DNA of 35,024 nt from an uncultured Bacilli bacterium (lineage in GTDB: Bacteria; Bacillota_I; Bacilli_A; RF39; UBA660): the NCBI GenBank assembly GCA_910580135.1, contig CAJTXC010000003.1:1-35024 (forward strand), written 5' to 3'. The position numbers and the translations under genes are program-made. The notes under the pieces were generated by a model. It made no database searches. It saw only the letters and a program-made list of their open reading frames with translations, and had not been told where the DNA came from. Positions 14,650 to 22,737 of the stretch are shown piece after piece. The stretch's first letter is position 1; each line of letters starts with the position of its first letter.

Positions 14650-16797
14650 ATGAAATTAAAAAATAAAGAACTAAATGTAAAAAAAGGCACAAGAACAAAT
14701 AAAATATTGTTCTTGCTTTTTTGCGTAATAACCCTTAGTTTAACCGTAGGATATAGTGCCTTAAATCAAGAGTTAAAAATAAGCGGAGAAGCAGTATTTA
14801 GAGTAAAAGAGGATATAAGAATAACTAACGTCGAACTTGCTGAAACAACACAAATGGGAATAGAAAACTATGAATCAAAATATACTAAGAATAGTATAAC
14901 GTTAGGAGTTACATTACCAAATATAGAGTCAACTATTTCATATGATGTAGAAATAATAAATAGTGGAACAGTATCAATGTGGATAGATAGTATAACACAA
15001 GAATTAAATAATAATACTAACATGGAATATATATTAGAAGGAATAGGAGTAAGACAACTAATAAATCCAGGAGAAGTAAAGAATTTTAAGTTAAAGATAA
15101 AGTATAAAGAAGGATTAACACTATCAAGTAATACGTCATTAGATACGATGCTAAGATTTAATTTTGTAAAACCAGTAAGTACACTAGCAACAGGAAATAA
15201 TGGAACATCTAATACAAAGTTTTTTAATGATGGACCCATATCAAAAGAAAGCGTAGAAACTATTACCTTTTTACCAACGATAGAAGTTGGAGAAGGAGCG
15301 ATAGGATATTGGGATGCATCATTAAATAAAGACGGAACAGTAATAGCATGGTATACGGATAAAGATAATAATGATTTATATGAGTTAAACATTGGTGGAA
15401 TAGGAGAAATTTATTCACCTAGTAATTCAAGTGATTTATTTAATAACTTTAAAAAATTATCAAGCATAGATTTTGGTGATGTTTATAACACAAAAAATGC
15501 TACTTTAATGATGAGTATGTTTAATGGGTGTAGTTCATTATTAAGTTTAGATTTAACAAGTTTTGATACTTCTAAAGTAAGTAGTATGATAAATATGTTT
15601 TATGGTTGCTCTAAACTTGAATCACTTGATGTGAGTAGTTTTAATACAAGTAGTGTAAGAAGTATGGAATCAATGTTTAGGTCGTGCTCAAAACTAACAG
15701 AACTTGATTTATCTAACTTTGATGTTAAAAATGTAAAAAGCATGAATTACATGTTTCAACAAGACACATCCTTGACGGACTTAAATTTATCAAACTTTAA
15801 TTCAGAAAACGTAACAACATTTGTGCAAATGTTCATAAATTGTTATAGCTTACAAACATTAAATTTATCAAATTTTAATACTAAAAGTGCAACAAATATG
15901 CAATCAATGTTTTCAAATTGTAATTCTTTAACGGCATTAGATTTGAGTAGCTTTGATACTTCTAAAGTTACTAATATGAATAATATGTTTAGGGGTTGTA
16001 ATTCTTTAAAGAATTTAGATATATTAAATTTTAATACAAGTAATGTTAAAAATATGAGTAATATGTTTTATGATTGTTATAACCTTTCTAATTTAGATTT
16101 AACAAATTTTGATACATCAAATGTAACTACTTTTTCATGGATGTTTGAAGCATGTCATGCATTAACAAAACTTGATTTAAGTACGTGGAATACATCTAAA
16201 GTAACAAATATGACGTCTATGTTTAGACTTTGCACCAATTTAACTGAATTAAATATAAGTAATTTTGATACATCTAATGTCACAAGTATGAATGAAATGT
16301 TTAGATCTACAAAAATTCAAAATCTTGATTTAACTAATTTTAATACTTCTAAAGTTAAAAGTATGATTATGATGTTTTATCAAGCAGGCGAAGTTTCTGC
16401 GTTAGATTTATCATCGTTTGATACATCAAATGTAACAAATATGTCAAATATGTTTGGGGAGTGTGAAAAATTAAAAAAACTTGATGTTTCATCATTTGAT
16501 ACTTCAAAAGTTGACAATATGTCCCAAATGTTTTATAGATGTTCTTTATTGACGCAGTTGGATTTAAAAAATTTTAATACGTCAGCTGTAACTGATATGA
16601 CTAATATGTTTTTTGAGTGTAGGGTATTAAATAATTTGGATATTAGAAATTTTGATTTTACAAACGTTACAACTAAAACTAACTTTTTTAATGGTGTTCC
16701 AGTAGATTCATCCATATACGTAAAAGATGAAAATGCTAAAAATTTTATTTTAAGTATTAGAAGTGATTTAACTAACGTAAATGTAGTTGAAATTTAA
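14650..16797 (+). CDS. BspA-like leucine-rich repeat surface protein (DUF285)
   Basis: 715 residues, SD AAGGTGAT at 14638-14645. An N-terminal hydrophobic segment (ILFLLFCVITLSLTVGYSAL) and a SQTLTING-like follow-on (NQELKISGEA) mirror the preceding gene. Residues ~40-190 form a beta-rich domain, and ~190-285 a linker domain with the WYTDKDNNDLY motif of this family. From residue 287 to ~675 there are 15 tandem 26-residue repeats of the type MxxMFxxCxxLxxLDLSxFDTSxVxx (78-bp period). A sixteenth degenerate unit and a short tail follow. BspA repeats mediate adhesion or host binding in other bacteria. There is no LPXTG sorting signal, so anchoring is probably by the N-terminal segment. Confidence 0.92.
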   Translation: MKLKNKELNVKKGTRTNKILFLLFCVITLSLTVGYSALNQELKISGEAVFRVKEDIRITNVELAETTQMGIENYESKYTKNSITLGVTLPNIESTISYDVEIINSGTVSMWIDSITQELNNNTNMEYILEGIGVRQLINPGEVKNFKLKIKYKEGLTLSSNTSLDTMLRFNFVKPVSTLATGNNGTSNTKFFNDGPISKESVETITFLPTIEVGEGAIGYWDASLNKDGTVIAWYTDKDNNDLYELNIGGIGEIYSPSNSSDLFNNFKKLSSIDFGDVYNTKNATLMMSMFNGCSSLLSLDLTSFDTSKVSSMINMFYGCSKLESLDVSSFNTSSVRSMESMFRSCSKLTELDLSNFDVKNVKSMNYMFQQDTSLTDLNLSNFNSENVTTFVQMFINCYSLQTLNLSNFNTKSATNMQSMFSNCNSLTALDLSSFDTSKVTNMNNMFRGCNSLKNLDILNFNTSNVKNMSNMFYDCYNLSNLDLTNFDTSNVTTFSWMFEACHALTKLDLSTWNTSKVTNMTSMFRLCTNLTELNISNFDTSNVTSMNEMFRSTKIQNLDLTNFNTSKVKSMIMMFYQAGEVSALDLSSFDTSNVTNMSNMFGECEKLKKLDVSSFDTSKVDNMSQMFYRCSLLTQLDLKNFNTSAVTDMTNMFFECRVLNNLDIRNFDFTNVTTKTNFFNGVPVDSSIYVKDENAKNFILSIRSDLTNVNVVEI
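15508..16674 (+). repeat. 15 tandem 78-bp repeats encoding BspA LRR units
   Basis: Each unit encodes 26 residues with MF at positions 4-5 and FD/NTS near position 19. Unit 11 is one codon shorter. The DNA copies are diverged but keep phrases such as TTTGATACTTCTAAAGT, giving material for recombination between repeats. Confidence 0.85.
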
Positions 16798-16817
16798 GAG
16801 CAAAATTAATATATGTA

Positions 16818-16846
16818 TTGCAAGATATAGAATAATATGGTAGACT
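16818..16846 (+). promoter_or_regulatory. promoter of riboswitch-exchanger transcript
   Basis: -35 TTGCAA (16818-16823), 17-bp spacer, extended -10 TGG-TAGACT (16841-16846). The predicted transcription start, ~16853, is the first base of the riboswitch P1 helix. Confidence 0.6.
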
Positions 16847-16852
16847 TATATA

Positions 16853-16983
16853 GTCAAAAAGGAAGTAGTTACGTGTTTATTTAACATGGTAATATGCGTC
16901 AGAACGGTTGTTATAACCCGCATATATACATAATTTTTGTTATATACAAAACTTTTAGACGCTTTTAATAGTGTCTATTTTTT
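16853..16983 (+). ncRNA. yybP-ykoY-like (Mn2+) riboswitch with overlapping terminator
   Basis: P1 pairs 16853-16861 (GTCAAAAAG) with 16952-16960 (CTTTTAGAC). Next to it GGAAGTAG resembles the conserved GGGGAGUAG of yybP-ykoY RNAs, and ACAAAACTTTT resembles its GCAAGACCUUU 3' strand. Inside are three hairpins: 16869-16892; 16892-16925 with internal loop TCAGAAC and upper stem GGTT/AACC; and 16925-16946. The terminator TAGACGCT (16956-16963) / AGTGTCTA (16970-16977) plus six T shares bases 16956-16960 with P1, so P1 formation would block termination. That is the ON logic known for Mn2+ switches. Family assignment is by eye. Confidence 0.6.
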
Positions 16984-16997
16984 ATTGGAGGAACGTT

Positions 16998-17936
16998 ATG
17001 AATTATATTTTAATTATCATTGGTTTTATTTTACTTGTTAAGTGTGCTGATATCTTTGTTGATGGATCATCTAATTTAGCAAAAGCACTTAAAGTACCAA
17101 CACTTATTATTGGTCTTACAATAGTAGCTTTTGGAACGAGTGCACCAGAAGCTGCGGTATCGGTTACTTCATCATTAAAGGGACAAAATGATATGGCACT
17201 TGGAAACGTTGTTGGTTCTAACATTTGCAACTTATTGTTAGTACTTGGAGTAAGTAGTTTATTTAATCCGTTGAAAGCTAAAAAGCAAATAATATTAAAG
17301 GATTTTCTATTTTGCTTATTATCATTTTTAGTTTTATTTGTAATGGTAGCAGGTCCGTTTTTTTTAGGAGAAAATTTAGGTGTATTATCTCGTAGTGATG
17401 GTCTTGTATTATTATGTTTTTTAGCGGTTTATCTTTATTCCTTAATCATTAATATTAATAGAAATGATATGAAAAAGGTAGAAGAAAGAAAGTTTTCTAT
17501 AAAAGATATAATATGTATTATAGTGGGTATTGTAGGTATTATATTAGGTGGTAACTTAGTTGTTAATAGCGCAACTAAAATAGCTGAAAGTTTTGGTGTA
17601 AGTGAAGGGTTAATAGCACTGACCATAGTTGCATTAGGAACATCACTTCCAGAACTTGTAACTAGCGTTGTTGCAGCTAAAAAGAAAGAAACTGATATAG
17701 CAATTGGAAATGTAATTGGATCTTGCATATTTAATATTTGTTTTATTCTTGGTATGTCAGGTTCAATTAAAAGTATAGTAATAGGTTTTGATTCCATTAT
17801 AGACATATTATTTATGATGATAAGTGGTATTATAGTATACTTATTTAGTATTAAAAATAAACGTATTGGTTTGCTTAAAGGTTTAATTATGATGGGGATG
17901 TATATTGGTTATACTATATATATAATTGTAAGATAA
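16998..17936 (+). CDS. calcium/sodium antiporter (CaCA family, YrbG-like)
   Basis: 312 residues from ATG 16998 (SD GGAGG 16987-16991). The GTG at 16971 lies in the terminator stem and is not a plausible start. About ten membrane helices are arranged as two homologous halves. Each half carries the alpha-repeat ion-binding signature: TIVAFGTSAPEAAVSV ... GNVVGSNICNLLLVLG and TIVALGTSLPELVTSV ... GNVIGSCIFNICFILG. These acidic residues bind Ca2+/Na+ in known exchangers. The upstream Mn2+-type riboswitch suggests that the physiological substrate here is Mn2+ efflux (inference). Confidence 0.93.
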   Translation: MNYILIIIGFILLVKCADIFVDGSSNLAKALKVPTLIIGLTIVAFGTSAPEAAVSVTSSLKGQNDMALGNVVGSNICNLLLVLGVSSLFNPLKAKKQIILKDFLFCLLSFLVLFVMVAGPFFLGENLGVLSRSDGLVLLCFLAVYLYSLIININRNDMKKVEERKFSIKDIICIIVGIVGIILGGNLVVNSATKIAESFGVSEGLIALTIVALGTSLPELVTSVVAAKKKETDIAIGNVIGSCIFNICFILGMSGSIKSIVIGFDSIIDILFMMISGIIVYLFSIKNKRIGLLKGLIMMGMYIGYTIYIIVR

Positions 17937-17993
17937 TACTTAACTTTAACGTGAATTTTTGATATAATTTAAATTACGAAAGGGCGTGTTTTT

Positions 17994-19655
17994 ATGACTA
18001 ATAAAGATTTAGCAGATTTAATATTTCCTAACATTACTAAAACCATAAAAGATTATGAGGAGATGTATCCAAAAAGAGACTTGTCAGAAGGAGCGGTAGT
18101 AACTCGTTTTGCTCCTAGTCCAACTGGATTTGTACACATCGGACATATATTTTCATCTTTTGTTGCAAAAAAGGCTGCAAAAGATACAAATGGCGTATTC
18201 TTTTTGAGAATAGAAGATACTGACCAAGAGAGAATTGTAGACGGTGCAATAACTAATATTTTAAAAGATTTAAGTGATTATGACATAACTTTTGATGAAG
18301 GAATGGTAAGTGAGACTGAAGAAAAAGGATCTTATGGGCCTTACCTTCAAAGTAAAAGAAAGGAAATATATCATACTTTCATAAAATATTTTTTAGAAAA
18401 TGGTATGGCATATCCTTGTTTTTGTTCTAAAGAGGAATTAGTAGAAATTAGAAATGCTCAAGAAAAAAGAAAAGATAGAATTGGGTATTACGGAAGATAT
18501 GCAAAATATAGAAGAACTCCTATAGAAGAAGCTTATAATAGAATAAAAAATGGAGAAAAATTTGTTATAAGACTAAAATCTCCTGGAGATTTTGAAAAGA
18601 AGGTTACGGTTAAAGATTTAGTAAGAGGTAATATTACGTTCCCTGAAAATGATATGGATATTGTAATAATGAAACAAGATGGACTTCCAACTTATCATTT
18701 TGCACACTTAGTAGATGATTATTTAATGCATACTACTCATATTATTAGAAGTGATGAGTGGGTATCTTCTTTACCAGTACACGTACAGTTATTTAGCATG
18801 TTAGATGCTAAACCACTTAAGTATGCACATTTATCTCCAATTATGAAAGATGATAATGGAACAAAAAGAAAGCTCTCAAAAAGAAAAGATCCTGAATGTG
18901 CGATGCATTTTTATCATGAAAAGGGTATTCCAACAGAGGCTGTTAAATTATATTTAATGACCCTTGCAAATACTAACTTTGAGCAATGGATGGATGCTAA
19001 TAAAGATAAAACGATAGATGATTTTGAATTTAGTTTTAATAAGATAAGTAAATCTGGTGGTTTATTTGATATGGAAAAACTTAATAATATTTCTAAAAAC
19101 TGCCTATCAAGAATTAAAGCTTGCGAGTTTTATGAAATGCTTGTAAATTATACTAAAGAATATGATGAAGAGTTTTACAAACTTATAACGAAGTATAAAG
19201 ACTTTACTATTGGTCTTTTAAACATCGAAAGAGAGCAAAAAAAGCCAAGAAAAGATTATGCAGCATTTAGTGAAGTTAAAGAACTTGTTTGGTATATGTA
19301 TGATGAATTATTTGGGAAGCACGAAAAAACTTATGAGTTTACTAATATAACTGATAAAGATGAAATAATTAAAGTAATGAAAACATACATAGAAAAATAT
19401 TACGATGAAGAAGATGATCAAACTACTTGGTTTGAAAAGATTAAAGATTTATCAGAAGAGTTTGGATACGCAAGAGAGGTTAAAGAATATAAAGAAAATC
19501 CTGATAATTATAAAGGTCACGTAGGTGATGTTTCAATGGTAATTAGAGTAGCACTTACAACAAAAGCAATGACTCCTAACCTTTATGATATTATGAAGTT
19601 ATTTGGAAAGAATAGAATTATAAAAAGAATAGAAGAATTAGAAAAAAATATCTAA
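17994..19655 (+). CDS. gltX: glutamate--tRNA ligase
   Basis: Class I aminoacyl-tRNA synthetase, 553 residues. RFAPSPTGFVHIGH carries the HIGH signature (48-51), FLRIEDTDQERIVDGA is the conserved Glu-binding block, and K293-L-S-K296-R is the KMSKS equivalent. It belongs to the longer ~550-residue GluRS form found in some Bacillota. Those organisms usually lack GlnRS, so the enzyme would also charge tRNA-Gln with Glu for amidation by GatCAB. tRNA-Gln and tRNA-Glu genes lie 4.5 kb upstream. -10 TATAAT at 17963-17968; SD AAAGGG. The terminator overlaps the stop. Confidence 0.95.
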   Translation: MTNKDLADLIFPNITKTIKDYEEMYPKRDLSEGAVVTRFAPSPTGFVHIGHIFSSFVAKKAAKDTNGVFFLRIEDTDQERIVDGAITNILKDLSDYDITFDEGMVSETEEKGSYGPYLQSKRKEIYHTFIKYFLENGMAYPCFCSKEELVEIRNAQEKRKDRIGYYGRYAKYRRTPIEEAYNRIKNGEKFVIRLKSPGDFEKKVTVKDLVRGNITFPENDMDIVIMKQDGLPTYHFAHLVDDYLMHTTHIIRSDEWVSSLPVHVQLFSMLDAKPLKYAHLSPIMKDDNGTKRKLSKRKDPECAMHFYHEKGIPTEAVKLYLMTLANTNFEQWMDANKDKTIDDFEFSFNKISKSGGLFDMEKLNNISKNCLSRIKACEFYEMLVNYTKEYDEEFYKLITKYKDFTIGLLNIEREQKKPRKDYAAFSEVKELVWYMYDELFGKHEKTYEFTNITDKDEIIKVMKTYIEKYYDEEDDQTTWFEKIKDLSEEFGYAREVKEYKENPDNYKGHVGDVSMVIRVALTTKAMTPNLYDIMKLFGKNRIIKRIEELEKNI

Positions 19656-19669
19656 TTCTTTTATTTTTT
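19635..19669 (+). terminator. intrinsic terminator of gltX
   Basis: Stem GAATTAGA (19635-19642) / TCTAATTC (19651-19658), A-rich loop, then TTTTATTTTTT. The stop codon lies in the right arm. Confidence 0.8.
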
Positions 19670-19705
19670 AGGGGAATTTTAAAAGTTATGGAGAAGTATA
19701 AAATT

Positions 19706-19939
19706 GAGAGGGCCTAATGATGGGTAGTAGCTTTCCAACAATTTCTGGGTAAGAAAGGGTTGGGTGATAATATGAAAGAAGAAAGAAAATTTCCTAAAGT
19801 AATAATTATCCTTTTAATTTTATTAATAGCTCTGCTAATTTTTAAAATATAAAAGAAAAAGCGTACTTACCCAGGGGGGTGTACGCTTTTTCCTTATACA
19901 CATAAGGAAAGCTACTAACCTTAAGTTAGGTGCTCTCAC
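19706..19939 (-). ncRNA. candidate structured RNA (~230 nt) on the minus strand
   Basis: A near-consensus minus-strand promoter points into this stretch. A long-range helix closes it: GAGAG/CTCTC and CCTAA/TTAGG (19706-19717 with 19926-19937), and 14 of 15 pairs between 19722-19736 and 19906-19920. Inside are a small hairpin (19742-19746/19752-19756), a strong hairpin AAAAAGCGTAC / GTACGCTTTTT (~19856-19891) and CCTTAT-ACAC-ATAAGG (19892-19907). The loops of the first two are complementary over nine bases (19745-19753 with 19866-19874), which would make a pseudoknot. The strength and position of the promoter favour the minus strand. The architecture recalls large Bacillota RNAs such as the raiA motif, but I cannot confirm a family. 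Confidence 0.6.
19772..19852 (+). CDS. 26-residue single-helix membrane peptide
   Basis: MKEERKFPKVIIILLILLIA followed by LLIFKI: a charged N terminus, then one transmembrane helix. SD GGTGAT at 19763-19768 sits at the ideal distance from ATG 19772. It is encoded opposite the structured minus-strand RNA, between the arms of its closing helix, with the strong hairpin acting as a possible terminator just after its stop. Small hydrophobic peptides opposite an RNA are typical of type I toxin-antitoxin loci. I see no good plus-strand promoter beyond a weak TATAAA at 19697-19702, so expression is uncertain. Confidence 0.45.
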   Translation: MKEERKFPKVIIILLILLIALLIFKI

Positions 19940-19946
19940 TAATTAA

Positions 19947-19975
19947 ATTATACAAGAAACTAAGGATTATGTAAA
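19947..19975 (-). promoter_or_regulatory. strong minus-strand promoter
   Basis: Read on the minus strand: -35 TTTACA (19975-19970), 17-bp spacer, perfect -10 TATAAT (19952-19947), predicted start near 19939-19940. The -35 overlaps the A of the ATG of the rightward helicase gene, so the two compete for the same bases. Confidence 0.7.
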
Positions 19976-21336
19976 TGTTTAAAAGAAAAAAAGAATTAAT
20001 AGTAAATGGTTTTAAATTAGATAAAGAACAAATTAAGGCTGTAACCACAAAAAGAAAAAATGTTCTTGTTCTAGCGGGAGCAGGATCAGGTAAAAGCTTA
20101 ACTATTATTGGAAGGGTTAAATATTTAATACACAATTTAAAAGTTAATCCTAAGGATATTTTATGTATTTCTTTTACCAATGACGCAGTAAATAATCTAA
20201 AGGAAGATTTAAATGAAAAAGAAGTAGGTATTATGACCTTTCATAAATTGGCCTTAAAAATATTAGGTAAACAAAAAGAAGTATTGTCAGAAAATATGTT
20301 AAAAGATATAGTTATGGATGCTTTTTCTGATTACACTTTATTAGCTTTATATAACATAACTAAAAGTGAAATGATAAACTTAATAGAAACGTTTATAAAT
20401 TTATTTAAATCTAATAATTATAAATTTGATATGTTTTATAAATTTATAAATAAAACACGTTCTAAAGAAAAAAGATTATTAAAAGAAATAATGAAATGTT
20501 ATATATGTTACGAATCATATTTAAAAAAGGAAAACTTAATGGATTTTAATGATATGATTAATGATGCTATTGAAAGATTATATTACTCTAATGTTAGGTA
20601 TAAATACATAATAATAGATGAGTATCAAGATACATCTATTACAAAATTTAATTTTATAAATAAATTATTAAAGTTATCTAACGCATCTTTTTTTGCTGTA
20701 GGAGATGACTTTCAATCAATTTATAGATTTACTGGATCTAATTTAAAAATAATTACTGATTTTAAATGTTATTTTCCATTTGGTAAAGTATTTAAACTAA
20801 AAAATACATATCGTTCACCTAATGAATTAATTAAAATAGCAGGCAAATTTATCATGAAAAATAAAAATCAAATAAAAAAGAAATTAAAATCAAATAATAA
20901 GTTGAAAAACTCGGTAGAAATAGTTTACTATGATGATCTAAATACTAGTATAAATAGTGTAGTAAAAGAAGATAATATTGATAATTTGTTTATATTATCT
21001 AGAAATAACCATGATTTAGAAAAGGTTGATAATCTAAACATAAATTATAGAAAATTAACTATTCATAAATCTAAGGGGTTACAATCAGATTATGTCTTTG
21101 TAATAAATTTAAATGATAATAAAAATGGTTTTCCAAACAAAATTAAAGATCATGAAATATTAAGATATGTAAATGGTTATAAAGAATATTATCCATATGA
21201 GGAGGAAAGACGTTTATTTTATGTAGCGCTTACTAGATGTAAGAAAAAGGTATATTTATTTTCACCAAAAAATAATCCATCTATGTTTGTAAAAGAAATA
21301 AGCAAGTATAAAAAGGTAAATGTACGAGAAAACTAA
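19975..21336 (+). CDS. UvrD/Rep-type superfamily 1 helicase, short form
   Basis: 453 residues, against ~720 for PcrA/UvrD. SF1A motifs in order: Q-motif LDKEQIKAV, Walker A AGAGSGKS (34-41, K40), Ia ISFTNDAV, Walker B/II IIIDEYQD (D215-D219), III GDDFQSIYRFTGSN, IV LKNTYRSPNEL, V TIHKSKGLQSDYVFVI, VI EERRLFYVALTRCKKKVYLF. All ATPase motifs are present, but the 1B and especially 2B domains must be very small. It is thus a 3'-5' DNA translocase/helicase with an accessory or regulated role rather than the housekeeping PcrA. SD AAGGAT at 19962-19967. The next gene starts 14 bases after its stop. Confidence 0.9.
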   Translation: MFKRKKELIVNGFKLDKEQIKAVTTKRKNVLVLAGAGSGKSLTIIGRVKYLIHNLKVNPKDILCISFTNDAVNNLKEDLNEKEVGIMTFHKLALKILGKQKEVLSENMLKDIVMDAFSDYTLLALYNITKSEMINLIETFINLFKSNNYKFDMFYKFINKTRSKEKRLLKEIMKCYICYESYLKKENLMDFNDMINDAIERLYYSNVRYKYIIIDEYQDTSITKFNFINKLLKLSNASFFAVGDDFQSIYRFTGSNLKIITDFKCYFPFGKVFKLKNTYRSPNELIKIAGKFIMKNKNQIKKKLKSNNKLKNSVEIVYYDDLNTSINSVVKEDNIDNLFILSRNNHDLEKVDNLNINYRKLTIHKSKGLQSDYVFVINLNDNKNGFPNKIKDHEILRYVNGYKEYYPYEEERRLFYVALTRCKKKVYLFSPKNNPSMFVKEISKYKKVNVREN

Positions 21337-21350
21337 TTATGGTGATATAT

Positions 21351-22622
21351 ATGTTTTATAATTATAAGATTAAAAATGATATTTTATATTTATATGTGGA
21401 TGATAGGTGTGAAATAGGAAGTTTATTTAATAGTGATAAAAATAGGAGTATTACATCAAAAGTAAAAAAATATATTAAGGACCATAAAATAGAATTTAAT
21501 GGATTTAAAGTTATTTTGCTACTTAGCGGATTAATGCTTGGAACAGTTTATTTAAATAAAAATCCTATGGTTAATAACTATGATGTATATAAAGATAATA
21601 AATATGTTTATAACATAGTTGATAAAACTGTTCCTGATATTTCTGTGGAAGAAAAAATAGACGATTTATTAAAAGACGCAGCAGAAATAAAAGAAGATGC
21701 TGAAGTAACTAAAACAGTTCAAAATAATAATTCTATAAAAAAACAAGAAAGTAAAGAAACAAGTAATAATACTAAAGATGATACTGCAAATAGTTCTATT
21801 ACTAACAACAATAATTTTTCTACAGGAAAAGTAATAACTTTAAATAGAACACGTGGAGATGTTGTGCAAATAAATTTAGAAGAATATTTAATTGGGGTAG
21901 TAGCTGCTGAAATGCCAGCATCATTTAATTTAGAAGCATTAAAATCACAAGCGATTGTTGCAAGAACATATACTTTAAAATTATTAGAAAGTAAAAGAAC
22001 CATAACTGATGATGTTTCAACACAAGTTTACAAAGATAATGCTGAACTAAAAAATATGTGGGGTAATAGTTATAATACTTATTACAATAAGATAAAAAAT
22101 GCTGTATCATCAACTAGTGGTTTGTGTATTACTTACAATGGTTCTTTGATTGATGCTGTTTATCATTCAACAAGTAACGGTTATACCGAGGATTCAGTAA
22201 AAGTTTGGGGTAATGATATTCCTTATTTGAAAACGGTTACTTCTCCATGGGATACATCGGCATCCTCATACTTAAAAGAAAATACTATTAGTTATGATAA
22301 GATTAGGACAGTTTTAGGAATTAATTTTGACTCATCTTCTATTATTGAAATTATATCAAAAGACGAAAGTGGTAGAATTTCAAACATAAAGTTTGGTGAT
22401 AAAGTACTTACTGGGGTAGAGGTTAGGAATTTATTAGGACTTAGATCAGCTGATTTTGATTTTATGATGACAGATACGGGAGTTTTATTTACAACAAGAG
22501 GTTATGGTCATGGAGTTGGTATGAGTCAGTATGGTGCTAATGGTATGGCAAACTCAGGTTATTCTTATGACAAAATCATAAAATATTATTATAGTGGGGT
22601 AAACATAGTTAAAAGGTATTAA
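21351..22622 (+). CDS. SpoIID/LytB domain-containing cell-wall protein
   Basis: 423 residues from ATG 21351 (SD GGTGAT 21341-21346); ATG 21339 overlaps that SD. A short cytoplasmic part, one membrane segment at ~50-65 (FKVILLLSGLMLGTVYL), an Asn/Lys/Thr-rich stalk, then the SpoIID domain from ~165. The domain shows EYLIGVVAAEMPASFNLEALKSQAIVARTY, whose AAEM glutamate corresponds to the catalytic acid of the SpoIID lytic transglycosylase, and the C-terminal RGYGHGVGMSQYGANGMA block. It cleaves peptidoglycan stripped of stem peptides. Nothing else in the window points to sporulation, so it may serve division or wall turnover instead. Confidence 0.9.
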   Translation: MFYNYKIKNDILYLYVDDRCEIGSLFNSDKNRSITSKVKKYIKDHKIEFNGFKVILLLSGLMLGTVYLNKNPMVNNYDVYKDNKYVYNIVDKTVPDISVEEKIDDLLKDAAEIKEDAEVTKTVQNNNSIKKQESKETSNNTKDDTANSSITNNNNFSTGKVITLNRTRGDVVQINLEEYLIGVVAAEMPASFNLEALKSQAIVARTYTLKLLESKRTITDDVSTQVYKDNAELKNMWGNSYNTYYNKIKNAVSSTSGLCITYNGSLIDAVYHSTSNGYTEDSVKVWGNDIPYLKTVTSPWDTSASSYLKENTISYDKIRTVLGINFDSSSIIEIISKDESGRISNIKFGDKVLTGVEVRNLLGLRSADFDFMMTDTGVLFTTRGYGHGVGMSQYGANGMANSGYSYDKIIKYYYSGVNIVKRY

Positions 22623-22683
22623 AATACAAATTAGTTATTTAGATTGTTTTAAAAATATATATTGATATTGTCATTACAATGTG

Positions 22684-22713
22684 TTGACAAATTTATTTAA
22701 TAAATGTTATCCT
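22684..22713 (+). promoter_or_regulatory. dinJ-yafQ promoter with internal palindrome operator
   Basis: -35 TTGACA (22684-22689), 18-bp spacer, extended -10 TGT-TATCCT (22708-22713). The spacer holds the perfect palindrome ATTTATT-T-AATAAAT (22691-22705). TTGTCA (22668-22673) and TGACAA (22685-22690) form a second inverted pair. RelB/DinJ antitoxins repress by binding such palindromes. Confidence 0.7.
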
Positions 22714-22737
22714 TAATATGGAAGGAAGTGATATTTC

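Noticed and set aside
14868..15392. 174-codon minus-strand frame inside the BspA-like gene
   Set aside because: It is opposite a clearly coding gene, without SD or recognisable domains.
19856..19891. Strong hairpin as a simple terminator only
   Set aside because: It does have T-runs in both directions, but its loop is complementary to another loop over nine bases and it is enclosed by a long-range helix, so a plain terminator does not explain it fully.
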